Positions 9,966-17,756 of a stretch of 64,000 nt of DNA are shown one piece after another; position 1 is the first letter of the stretch; the number at the start of each line of letters is the position of its first letter. This DNA is from Firmicutes bacterium HGW-Firmicutes-7 (GTDB lineage: Bacteria; Bacillota; Clostridia; Lachnospirales; Vallitaleaceae), in assembly GCA_002841375.1 (NCBI GenBank), contig PGZO01000004.1, positions 124,001 through 188,000 on the forward strand. Reading direction: 5' to 3'. Under the pieces are notes generated by a model. That model saw nothing but the letters and a program-made list of their open reading frames with translations. It did not search any database and was not told the origin of the DNA. The translations under genes were made by a program, and so were the position numbers.

Positions 9966-10008
9966 CGGGGCTGCTTCAAATAGAAGTTCATTCTATGAGG
10001 CAGCCCCG
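9966..10008. terminator. Bidirectional intrinsic terminator between ygcP and BCCT gene
   Basis: A nine-base GC-rich inverted repeat, CGGGGCTGC and GCAGCCCCG, is extended by TTC/GAG pairs around a 20-base loop. It lies between the convergent ygcP and bcct1 genes. The downstream T tract on the plus strand is weak (ATTGTTATT). Confidence 0.8.
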
Positions 10009-10026
10009 ATTGTTATTAGAAAAAGT

Positions 10027-11580
10027 TTATGCCTTTCTGTCAGACTGTGAATATGCATCAAACTTTTTAGGTTTACCCATAATATAGATCAAAGATATAA
10101 GGCTCAAAATGCCTAGGAACAGAGCGGGAAATCCTCCTAAATAGGAAAGCATTCTAATTCCATCTATTCCAAGGGTAGAGATGAAAATTAATGCAACAGC
10201 ACCAACAATAATGCCCCAAGTAACTTTGATATATAGCGGTGCTTCTTGCCCACCGTCAGTAATACCAGTTGTACAAATACTCGCCATCGCATTTGTAGTT
10301 GAATCTGTTGCAGTAATAAATGAAATAAGCACAGCAAGTAAATAAATTCCAATTAATATTCCCGAAAATGGAAGGCTACCTAGAACGGCATATCCAGCAG
10401 CAGCAGAGCCTTGTTCATTCATAATTGTAAGGATATCTACTTTTCCAGTCATCTGTAAATGAATTGCTGTGCCACCAAGAACTGCCATCCATACGGCACT
10501 AAAAGCACTAGGAACTAGAAAGTTCATTGTAATGATTTCTTTTACTGTGTAGCCATACGCGATTCTAGCCAGAAACACCGCGGATACAGGTGCCCAAGCC
10601 ATCCAATTAGACCAATAGAAAGTCGTCCAACCTGATGCCCAGCCATCATTTGATGCGGCACCTGTAAATAAGGCTTTGTTAAAAATCCCTGATAAAAATC
10701 CTCCAAAGGATTCAGTACCTAAGCTAAACATGTATACGGTAGGTCCAAGAAGAATAAGCGCTGCAATAATAATATAGTACAGATATACATTTAAATCTGA
10801 TAATATTCTGATTCCTTTGAATAATCCTGTACCAGAAGAGATAATAAAAGCAATGGTTCCACATATGGTGATGATAATCCATAAGCTTTTATTGTTATCA
10901 ATGCCAAATAAGGCATTAATTCCACCGCCCATATTCATAACAGCAGTACCAAAGGATGCTGAAATAGCTGCGGCTACTGCGAATAAAATTATTGCATCTA
11001 CGATAACATCAAACTTATGTTGATTGCGGTTACCGATAATAGGTGATATCTGAGAACCAACACTAAAGGGCCTTTTCATATTATAATAAGCAAATGCAAA
11101 AACAATTGTGGGCACTGCGTAAAATGCATAGGGTATAAATGTCCAGTGGAGGAATAAGGTTTCCATAGCAAACTTGGCTGCAGCGGGAGACATGGGTTCA
11201 ATTCCTAAAGACGTTGGGGGATACGCAAGATGCCAGATTGGCTCAGCCGTTCCCCAGAATAAAATTCCTGCAGCAATGGTTGTACAGAGTGTTACTGCAA
11301 ACCATGATGATTTTTTTAACAATGGTTTAGCATTTGGACCACCTATTCTTACGTTACCCAGTGGTGAAAAATATGTTGCTGTAATGACTAGTAAGCAAGC
11401 GACCCCTGCCAAACTAAACATCCAACCACATTGTAAAGTCATAAAATCCTTAGCTAAAGTTGTGATTTTAAGAAAAGATTCATAGTTAATAAAGTTTAGA
11501 ATAATTGCGATGATCAGCAATATAAATGCCGGAAAAAAGACAATGGGTTTAATTCGATTCACTCCAGATTTTGATTTCAT
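10027..11580 (-). CDS. BCCT-family transporter (first copy), altered substrate site
   Basis: This is a 517-residue polytopic carrier of the betaine/carnitine/choline (BCCT) family. The start is the ATG at 11580 behind GGGAGGAAATT. The family's TM8 tryptophan region is present as FYWSNWMAW (residues 321-329) followed by PVSAVFLARI, and TM4 has HWTFIPYAFY (145-154). Compared from memory with BetP, one Trp of the usual AWW pair is Asn (N325), the second TM4 Trp is Tyr (Y151), and the glycine-rich GxGxG stretch reads TIAAG (101-105). The substrate is therefore probably not ordinary glycine betaine. It is divergent from ygcU, shares its leader architecture, and is closely similar to the carrier at 19176-20747. 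Confidence 0.9.
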   Translation of the reverse strand: MKSKSGVNRIKPIVFFPAFILLIIAIILNFINYESFLKITTLAKDFMTLQCGWMFSLAGVACLLVITATYFSPLGNVRIGGPNAKPLLKKSSWFAVTLCTTIAAGILFWGTAEPIWHLAYPPTSLGIEPMSPAAAKFAMETLFLHWTFIPYAFYAVPTIVFAFAYYNMKRPFSVGSQISPIIGNRNQHKFDVIVDAIILFAVAAAISASFGTAVMNMGGGINALFGIDNNKSLWIIITICGTIAFIISSGTGLFKGIRILSDLNVYLYYIIIAALILLGPTVYMFSLGTESFGGFLSGIFNKALFTGAASNDGWASGWTTFYWSNWMAWAPVSAVFLARIAYGYTVKEIITMNFLVPSAFSAVWMAVLGGTAIHLQMTGKVDILTIMNEQGSAAAGYAVLGSLPFSGILIGIYLLAVLISFITATDSTTNAMASICTTGITDGGQEAPLYIKVTWGIIVGAVALIFISTLGIDGIRMLSYLGGFPALFLGILSLISLIYIMGKPKKFDAYSQSDRKA

Positions 11581-11701
11581 AATTTCCTCCCAAGTATGTA
11601 ATTTAAATAACAATAACAAGAAAATCGGCTGCGCCGAGTTAAAATCCTCGTTACACATCTGCCGCTTTTCTAATTACTTATGCAGAACTTTCCTAGTAAA
11701 C

Positions 11702-11747
11702 AAAAAAGAAGAAAAAAGCAGACTCCACTCGTGGAGTCGCTTTTCTC
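11702..11747 (-). terminator. Leader terminator (attenuator) of the first BCCT gene
   Basis: On the minus strand a GACTCCAC / GTGGAGTC stem with a two-base loop is extended by AGAAAAGC and GCTTTTTTCT arms, then followed by T tracts (TTTTTTCTTCTTTTTT on the transcript). It lies between the promoter at 11773-11801 and the start codon at 11580, so it acts before the gene. Its 5' arm begins GCAGAAGAGAAAAG, almost the same as in the divergent ygcU leader. Confidence 0.82.
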
Positions 11748-11772
11748 TTCTGCTCTGTTAGCAACTAGACTA

Positions 11773-11801
11773 AGTTTAGTGTACAAAAGGGATAAAGTCA
11801 A
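11773..11801 (-). promoter_or_regulatory. Promoter of the first BCCT gene
   Basis: On the minus strand TTGACT and TAAACT are separated by 17 bases. The predicted transcript start is about 25 bases upstream of the attenuator stem, leaving almost no room for another leader structure. Confidence 0.6.
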
Positions 11802-11960
11802 TGGGCAATAACCATAAATAATAAAACAAGAACTAGTAAAATCTACTAAGAGTGTGAAAAAATACAGTGTTAGTAAGAGGAAGGTTATATAGAAAATACA
11901 TATAATCATCTCATATATTATCTGAAACATATATAAAATTGCAGCATCGAAAAAAAACTA

Positions 11961-11989
11961 TTGACATTTAGTAAAACTCTTTATATAAT
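11961..11989 (+). promoter_or_regulatory. Promoter of the ygcU operon
   Basis: A consensus TTGACA and TATAAT are separated by exactly 17 bases. Transcription would begin near 11996, only about 12 bases before the leader terminator. Between this promoter and that of the divergent transporter (11802-11960) I see only AT-rich sequence without a clear operator. Confidence 0.85.
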
Positions 11990-12007
11990 GTACGTAATTA
12001 CTAGTGC

Positions 12008-12068
12008 AGAGAGAAAAGTAATTTCCTACGGGGATTTCCTGTAGAAATTTACTTTTCTCTCTTTTTTT
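12008..12068 (+). terminator. Leader terminator (attenuator) of the ygcU operon
   Basis: A 22-base stem with two mismatches (AGAGAGAAAAGTAA on the 5' side, TTACTTTTCTCTCT on the 3' side) closes an 11-base loop and is followed by seven Ts. It lies directly after the promoter and about 105 bases before the ygcU start, so most transcripts should stop here unless an antiterminator acts. The rest of the leader, 12069-12173, shows no further clear structure apart from the RBS AAGGAG. Confidence 0.87.
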
Positions 12069-12173
12069 GTGCAGGTAATTTTTTTATATGCTCATTTATT
12101 AAATGGGTACATAACCTAGAACCTAGTAATGGGTTCAATCAATATCGTATTAAATTAAGGAGTATCATTAATT

Positions 12174-13619
12174 ATGAAAATTACAAGAGAACAAATCGTA
12201 GAAAACCTAATGAATATTGTTGGAGAAGATAGTGTTATTACAGATGAACAAGTTTTAAAAACAAGCAGTCATGATCGTTTTAGAAAATATGAGGATATTA
12301 ATGGCGTATATACTCAACCTATTCCAGCTGCGGTAGTTAAGGTCAAAAGCACAGACGAGGTGGCGCAAGTATTAAAATTTATGAACGAAAACCAACTAAA
12401 TGTAGTTCCAAGAACTGGCGCTTCTGCTACGGAAGGTGGTCTAGAAACAGCATTAGAAAATTCAGTTGTAGTTGATGGATCTGATATGAATAAAATCATC
12501 AAAATTGATGTATATAACATGTTAGTCACAGCTCAATGTGGTGTTTCTTTAGAGGTACTTGAAGATAAATTGCGTGAGCAAGGATATACAACAGGTCATT
12601 CGCCACAATCAAAACCGCTTGCTCAAATGGGTGGCTTGGTAGCTACAAGAAGTATCGGTCAGTTTTCAACGCTATATGGAGGAATTGAAGACATGCTTGT
12701 TGGGGTTGAAGCTGTTTTTCCAAATGGGAATATAACTAGAATTAAGAATGTTCCAAGACGTGCGGCGGGGCCAGATATTAGACATGTCATCATAGGAAGT
12801 GAAGGTGCCCTATGTTTTATAACAGAAGTAACAGTCAAAATTTTTAAATATATGCCAGAAAACAATTTACTATATGGATATACACTAGATAATATGAAGA
12901 CAGGTTTTGAAATTCTTCGTGAAGTTATGATTAATGGCTATAAACCATCAGTTGCACGGTTATATGATCCAGAAGATGGAGATTATCATTTTTCTCATTT
13001 TGCAGAAGGTAAATGTGTACTTATATTTATGGCTGAGGGACCAAAAGCCATTGCTGATGCAACTGGAAAAGCCATTGAAGAAATAGTAGCAAAGTATAAA
13101 GAGTGTAAGAAAGTAGATGAAAAGTTTATTCAAGTATGGTTTGATAACTTGAATTGGGATCCAGCTAAGGTTGCTGAAGAGCGGGTTGAAATTGTGGAGA
13201 CACATAATCTTGGTTTTACAACAGAAGTATCAGGTAATTGGGATATTATTAACGAAATCTACGAAGTGTGTATCGAACGAATACGGAATGAAATACCTGA
13301 CATAACATTAATTGGGGGACATTCATCTCATAGCTATTTGAATGGAACAAATATGTACTTTGTCTATTATTATAATTTAGTAAATATTAAGCCAGAAGAA
13401 GAGATTGATAAATATCATAATCCAATTCAAGATATTATTGTTGAGGAAACGATTAGGGCTGGTGGCTCTATGTGCCATCATCATGGTGTAGGGAAACATA
13501 GAACGCATTTTATACAAGAGGAGTATCAATCATCGTATTATATCCTTGAAACTTTAAAAAAATCCTTTGACCCGAATGGAATTATGAATGCTGGAACCAT
13601 CATTCCATTAAACAAATAA
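12174..13619 (+). CDS. ygcU: FAD-binding oxidoreductase, YgcU ortholog
   Basis: This is a 481-residue member of the type 4 FAD-binding oxidoreductase/transferase family (FAD_binding_4 plus C-terminal cap). The PRTGASATEGGLE and KPLAQMGGLVATRSIGQFS segments are the FAD-binding parts. The C-terminal GGSMCHHHGVGKHR (His435-437) is the motif I know from alkyl-dihydroxyacetonephosphate synthase, and FDPNGIMNAGTI ends the fold. It matches my recollection of E. coli YgcU along its whole length, including VPRRAAGPDIRH and GGHSSHSYLNGTNMYFVY. Function is unknown in E. coli. Here it heads an operon with its own ETF pair, which suggests a dehydrogenase that passes electrons to ETF. Confidence 0.9.
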   Translation: MKITREQIVENLMNIVGEDSVITDEQVLKTSSHDRFRKYEDINGVYTQPIPAAVVKVKSTDEVAQVLKFMNENQLNVVPRTGASATEGGLETALENSVVVDGSDMNKIIKIDVYNMLVTAQCGVSLEVLEDKLREQGYTTGHSPQSKPLAQMGGLVATRSIGQFSTLYGGIEDMLVGVEAVFPNGNITRIKNVPRRAAGPDIRHVIIGSEGALCFITEVTVKIFKYMPENNLLYGYTLDNMKTGFEILREVMINGYKPSVARLYDPEDGDYHFSHFAEGKCVLIFMAEGPKAIADATGKAIEEIVAKYKECKKVDEKFIQVWFDNLNWDPAKVAEERVEIVETHNLGFTTEVSGNWDIINEIYEVCIERIRNEIPDITLIGGHSSHSYLNGTNMYFVYYYNLVNIKPEEEIDKYHNPIQDIIVEETIRAGGSMCHHHGVGKHRTHFIQEEYQSSYYILETLKKSFDPNGIMNAGTIIPLNK

Positions 13620-13620
13620 T

Positions 13621-14433
13621 ATGAATATACTCGTATGTTTTAAAAATGTTCCTGATTTAGATGCATTATCAGTAAATGATTGGTTGATCGAAGATCATTT
13701 CCAGGTAGATACAAGTTATGTCAGAACAATGTTAAATCCCTATGATGAAAGCGCGCTTGAACTAACACTAAAATTGGGGGACGCTGAAAAGAATGATGAT
13801 TTTAAATTAACAGCTTTAACAGTTGGAACAAGTCATTTAGATAAAGTATTAAAAACCTTATATGCATTGAAATATGACTTAGGCGTAAGACTAGATTGTA
13901 AATCGGATATTAGATTTAACCCTTGTTTTGTTTCACGAATGATTTGCAATTATGTTAAGAATATAAAAAATCATCAGGTCATTATTTTAGGAAGTCAAAG
14001 TAACGTAGGTGACAATGCAAAAACACCATTATTAGTAGCCGAAGGGCTAGGAATTCCTTGCATTACTTCAGTTATTGGAATCAAGTTAGCAGAACAAAAA
14101 GATTGTCTAAGTATTACGTCTAAAATCGATGATTTGATCATTGAACAAATCGTTAAAGCACCGTTTGTTTTAGCGGTGGGAGATGTCCCAACTTCGTACA
14201 TTAGAGTGCCAACGCTTAAGGATAGAATTCAATACAAGGAAAAAGAGATTAAGGTTTTTACCCTTGAGGATTTAGAAATAAAAGAAAATGATGTTGAAGA
14301 AGAAAACGATACGCAGCTAATTGAATTATCTTATGAAAAGAATGGGAGAAATTGTGTATTTATTCAAGGACATCATTCTTCGGAAAAAGCAAATGTGTTA
14401 TACAAAGAATACTTAATGGAGAGGATAAAATAA
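13621..14433 (+). CDS. ygcR: Electron transfer flavoprotein beta-like subunit, YgcR-like
   Basis: This 270-residue protein has the ETF beta opening MNILVCFKNVPD, followed by MLNPYDESALE and a nucleotide-binding-like ILGSQSNVGDNAKTPLLVAE stretch. It resembles E. coli YgcR as I remember it (the DIRFNPCFVSRMI and TPLLVAEGLGIPC regions). It begins one base after the ygcU stop with no good Shine-Dalgarno sequence, so it is probably translated by coupling. The next gene is the matching alpha-like subunit. The family transfers electrons as an FAD/AMP heterodimer; whether this one binds FAD or AMP at each site cannot be told here. Confidence 0.85.
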   Translation: MNILVCFKNVPDLDALSVNDWLIEDHFQVDTSYVRTMLNPYDESALELTLKLGDAEKNDDFKLTALTVGTSHLDKVLKTLYALKYDLGVRLDCKSDIRFNPCFVSRMICNYVKNIKNHQVIILGSQSNVGDNAKTPLLVAEGLGIPCITSVIGIKLAEQKDCLSITSKIDDLIIEQIVKAPFVLAVGDVPTSYIRVPTLKDRIQYKEKEIKVFTLEDLEIKENDVEEENDTQLIELSYEKNGRNCVFIQGHHSSEKANVLYKEYLMERIK

Positions 14434-15419
14434 TGAAAACTGTAATGATACTTAATGGGTCGGTAAATGCCATATTAAAACAAGCAGAAGAATTAAATAA
14501 TTATTCTATTAAAAATTTTTCGAAAAATTCTTTAATTGAAGCATGGATTTTAACTGACCAGGATGTTAATTTCAATACGATTTCATTTTCTCCTCATATT
14601 AATTGCATTAAATTAGTAAAAGTTAGGACAAAACATGTTGCTGAGGAATATATTAAGGCGATTATCATGTTATATGAAAAATGCAAGCCCGAAATCATGA
14701 TATTTGGTAGTGAAGCGTTTGTTTCGGGTTTGGCTGTTAGAGTAGCTTGCCGTTTAAAGGGGAGTTCTTGTGTAGGTGTAAAAAGGAACCAGTATTTAGA
14801 AAAACATTTTATTGTTGAAAAGATGGTTTATTCAAATAATCTAACTGCTAAATTCATAATGAAAAATATGCCATATTGTATTTCTATTGCAAAAGGATTT
14901 AACCATATGACTGAGCAGTCTTCTATAACGGATGATAGTGAAGCGTATCAGAAACTACCTAATGTTGAAACAGTAACCTTTAAGACTGAGGTAGACACTG
15001 AATGGATTCGATCATTTACATTTGAATTAATAAATACTGAGGAGGGACTAAATACTTCCAAGGTAGTTGTTGCAATAGGAAAAGGTATTGGTAGTAAAGA
15101 AAAAGTAGTTTTGTACGAAAAGTTGGCGGCCCTTATGGAAGGTAAACTAGGGGCTAGTCGTCCAGTAGTGATGAATGCGTGGATGCCTATGGAACGCTTA
15201 ATTGGTGCATCGGGTTTAATTATTGCACCAGAACTATGTGTTGCCATAGGTGTGTCAGGAGCTGCTGCATTTACAGTTGGTATAGAAAAGAGTAAATTTA
15301 TCATTGCAATTAACAAGGATCAAGAAGCACCTATTTTTAAAATAGCAAATGTAGCAATTTGCGCTGATTGTGAAGAGGTTGCACAGGCGCTTATTAATAA
15401 ATTAAATGGAAGAATTTAG
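14433..15419 (+). CDS. ygcQ: Electron transfer flavoprotein alpha-like subunit, YgcQ-like
   Basis: I place the start at the ATG at 14433, which shares a base with the ygcR stop (TAATG), giving 328 residues. The N-terminal domain is divergent. The C-terminal FAD domain is typical: VVVAIGKGIGSKEKV, LGASRPVVMNAWMP, LIIAPELCVAIGVSGAAAFTVG and FIIAINKDQEAPIF. There is no ferredoxin domain, in contrast to the second alpha subunit at 17757. With ygcR it forms the electron acceptor of the YgcU-type flavoprotein. The function of the E. coli counterpart is not known. Confidence 0.87.
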   Translation: MKTVMILNGSVNAILKQAEELNNYSIKNFSKNSLIEAWILTDQDVNFNTISFSPHINCIKLVKVRTKHVAEEYIKAIIMLYEKCKPEIMIFGSEAFVSGLAVRVACRLKGSSCVGVKRNQYLEKHFIVEKMVYSNNLTAKFIMKNMPYCISIAKGFNHMTEQSSITDDSEAYQKLPNVETVTFKTEVDTEWIRSFTFELINTEEGLNTSKVVVAIGKGIGSKEKVVLYEKLAALMEGKLGASRPVVMNAWMPMERLIGASGLIIAPELCVAIGVSGAAAFTVGIEKSKFIIAINKDQEAPIFKIANVAICADCEEVAQALINKLNGRI

Positions 15420-15429
15420 AGGTGAAACA

Positions 15430-16908
15430 ATGGTATCAGAACTAATCAAACCATTTGATACAAGATATGAGGAATATTTAAGAGATGAATCCAAAATGGA
15501 TGGAAAGGCTAGTGGGATTTCATTTCCTCGGACAAAAGAGGAGGTTGTAACAATTGTCAACCAGATGATTAACACTTCAACTTCAATCACCGTCCAAGGG
15601 GGTAAAACTGGTATTTGTGGTGGTGCAGTACCGTCAGAAGGACATATTTTGAATTTATCGTATCTAAATAAAGTGATCGACTCATTTGAAACAGAAAATG
15701 GACGTTTCGTTAAAGTGGAAGCTGGATTGATGTTATCAGAATTACATAAATATCTTAATAAAGTGGATAAAACATATTTTTGGCCTCCAGACCCAACGGA
15801 GGATTCAGCTACAATTGGTGGTATTTTAGCTACAAACGCACAAGGCATATGCAGATATTTTTATGGAGATACAAAACAATATGTTGAGGAAATAAAATTA
15901 ATTGACGGTTATGGAAAAGAAAGAATTATACGTAGAGGTGAACGTATAGTAAATGAGCATAAATGTTTATTAGAAAGTGGAGGAACACTTGTCGTGGATA
16001 CAGCGCTTTTGAAACTGCCTCAAGATATTGATTTGATTGATATTTATTTAGGAAGTGAAGGGATGTATGGCATTATTGTTGAGGCTACGCTTAAATTGAT
16101 TGCAAGGCCTAAAGAAGTTTGGGGTATAAGCTTTTTCTTTGAAGAGCAAGAAAATATTTTTGGTTTTGTAGAGGCATTCATGCATACTTCCTATAATGAA
16201 GATGAAGCAGTAGTGGCTGCAGTGGAATATCTTGATAAAAGCACGCTAAAACACATTCATGTATTAAAGAAAGATGTTACCAAATTAAGAGAACTTCCGG
16301 ATGTAGATGAGAAATTTGTTGGTATGGTATATATAGAATTACATGGCAACCAGGAAGAACATATTGAAATAATAGCAGAAAAGATTATGGAATTAGCGAG
16401 CCATTTTCAAGAGGATGATACTTCAACCTGGGCCTTATCAGGGTTTGAAGAAATAGAAAAACTTAGAGCTTTTAGACATGCAGCACCTGAATCTATGAAT
16501 AGGGCCCTTGATCAAGTTAAATTACTTGATTCTCGTATCATAAAGCTTGCAACAGATATTGCGATGGAAAATATGACGTTTAAAGAACTGGTTACGAAGT
16601 ATCAACAGACGGCGTTGGAAAAAGGTATAAATATTGCTATTCATGGTCACGTAGCAGGGAATCAGTTGCACGTTGATTTACTGCCTGAAAATTATGAAGA
16701 ATATATAACGGGAAAAAAGCTTGTTAAAGATTGGGTGATTTGTGCTGTTAAAAGAGGCGGACAGGCTTTTAGCGAGTATGGTGTTGGAAAAATTAAAAAA
16801 GCGTTATATCAGTTATCATTAAGTGAGGAAGAACTAGGAAATATGCGTCATATCAAAAAAGTCTTTGATACGAATGGTATTTTGAATCCTGGAAATATGT
16901 TGGATTAA
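15430..16908 (+). CDS. FAD-linked oxidase, GlcD/D-lactate dehydrogenase type
   Basis: This 492-residue flavoprotein oxidises 2-hydroxy acids in known relatives (D-lactate, glycolate, D-2-hydroxyglutarate). I chose the ATG at 15430 behind GAGGTGAAACA; an in-frame ATG at 15406 lies inside the previous gene. VQGGKTGICGGAVPS and PPDPTEDSATIGGILATNAQG bind FAD. The usual metal and substrate motifs are changed: HGHVAGNQLHVD replaces the common HGHxGDGNLH, and SEYGVGKIKK has Tyr where relatives have the His of the EHGIG motif. With the next two genes it matches the LctD-LctB-LctC arrangement of electron-bifurcating lactate dehydrogenase. The altered residues argue for a different substrate. Confidence 0.86.
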   Translation: MVSELIKPFDTRYEEYLRDESKMDGKASGISFPRTKEEVVTIVNQMINTSTSITVQGGKTGICGGAVPSEGHILNLSYLNKVIDSFETENGRFVKVEAGLMLSELHKYLNKVDKTYFWPPDPTEDSATIGGILATNAQGICRYFYGDTKQYVEEIKLIDGYGKERIIRRGERIVNEHKCLLESGGTLVVDTALLKLPQDIDLIDIYLGSEGMYGIIVEATLKLIARPKEVWGISFFFEEQENIFGFVEAFMHTSYNEDEAVVAAVEYLDKSTLKHIHVLKKDVTKLRELPDVDEKFVGMVYIELHGNQEEHIEIIAEKIMELASHFQEDDTSTWALSGFEEIEKLRAFRHAAPESMNRALDQVKLLDSRIIKLATDIAMENMTFKELVTKYQQTALEKGINIAIHGHVAGNQLHVDLLPENYEEYITGKKLVKDWVICAVKRGGQAFSEYGVGKIKKALYQLSLSEEELGNMRHIKKVFDTNGILNPGNMLD

Positions 16909-16930
16909 TAAGGATAAAAGAGGTGCTACA

Positions 16931-17722
16931 TTGAAGATTGCAATATGTATCAAACAAGTTCCAGGAAGTAATGAATTAACAATGGATCAGGAGAAAGGCA
17001 TTTTGCAAAGAGAAGATGGGCGTGTAAAGATGAACCCATATGATCTTGTTGCGATTGAAACCGCTTTGCAAATAAAAGAAAAATATAAAGAGGTTGTTAT
17101 TACTTCGTTCTCAATGGGACCTAAGCGTGCTAGGGAGGTTATATTATCAAGTTATGCCATGGGCGTAGATCAAGGTGTACTGATTACAGATCCGAAATTT
17201 ATAGGATCAGATGTATATGCAACCGCATTGACCTTATCAAAAGGAATCTCATTAAATGAGGAATTTGATATCGTTATTTGCGGAAGGCAGACAACTGACG
17301 GTGATACAGGTCAAGTTGGACCTGCAATAGCAGAACATTTGGGAATTCCTCATATTTATGGCGTAATAGCGATTGATAAAATAGAAGAAAAACATATTTT
17401 TCTGTCACAGCAAATAGAAAATAAAAAAATATCACTTAGAGTAAAGATGCCTTGTGTACTTGTAATTTCGAAAGAAGCATATATTCCACGGCTTCCATCT
17501 TTGAAATTGAAACTTGAGGCGAAAAAGAAGAAAATAAAAATCATGTCCTTTGAAGATTTAAATGACTCGGATATAAGAAAATTTGGGCTAGAAGGTTCGC
17601 CAACCCAAGTGGAAAAAATATACTTTCCTAATAAATCTAAAAAAGAAACACTACTATCTGGAAACGCTAATGTTATTGTAGATGCAATCATAGAACGATT
17701 AAAAGGTGAGAAACTTATATAG
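16931..17722 (+). CDS. Electron transfer flavoprotein beta subunit, bifurcating-type (LctB-like)
   Basis: This 263-residue protein starts at a TTG behind AGAGGTGCTACA. It has the classical ETF beta sequence: MKIAICIKQVPGS, KMNPYDLVAIETAL, VICGRQTTDGDTGQVGPAIAEHLGIP and a C-terminal PRLPSLKLKLEAKKK. The TDGDTGQVGP loop binds the second nucleotide, which is FAD in bifurcating ETFs. It is clearly a different subfamily from the YgcR-like protein at 13621, so the operon encodes two distinct ETFs. Confidence 0.9.
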   Translation: MKIAICIKQVPGSNELTMDQEKGILQREDGRVKMNPYDLVAIETALQIKEKYKEVVITSFSMGPKRAREVILSSYAMGVDQGVLITDPKFIGSDVYATALTLSKGISLNEEFDIVICGRQTTDGDTGQVGPAIAEHLGIPHIYGVIAIDKIEEKHIFLSQQIENKKISLRVKMPCVLVISKEAYIPRLPSLKLKLEAKKKKIKIMSFEDLNDSDIRKFGLEGSPTQVEKIYFPNKSKKETLLSGNANVIVDAIIERLKGEKLI

Positions 17723-17756
17723 AGTTGTGCGAATTATAAATAAACGAGGTGATTAC

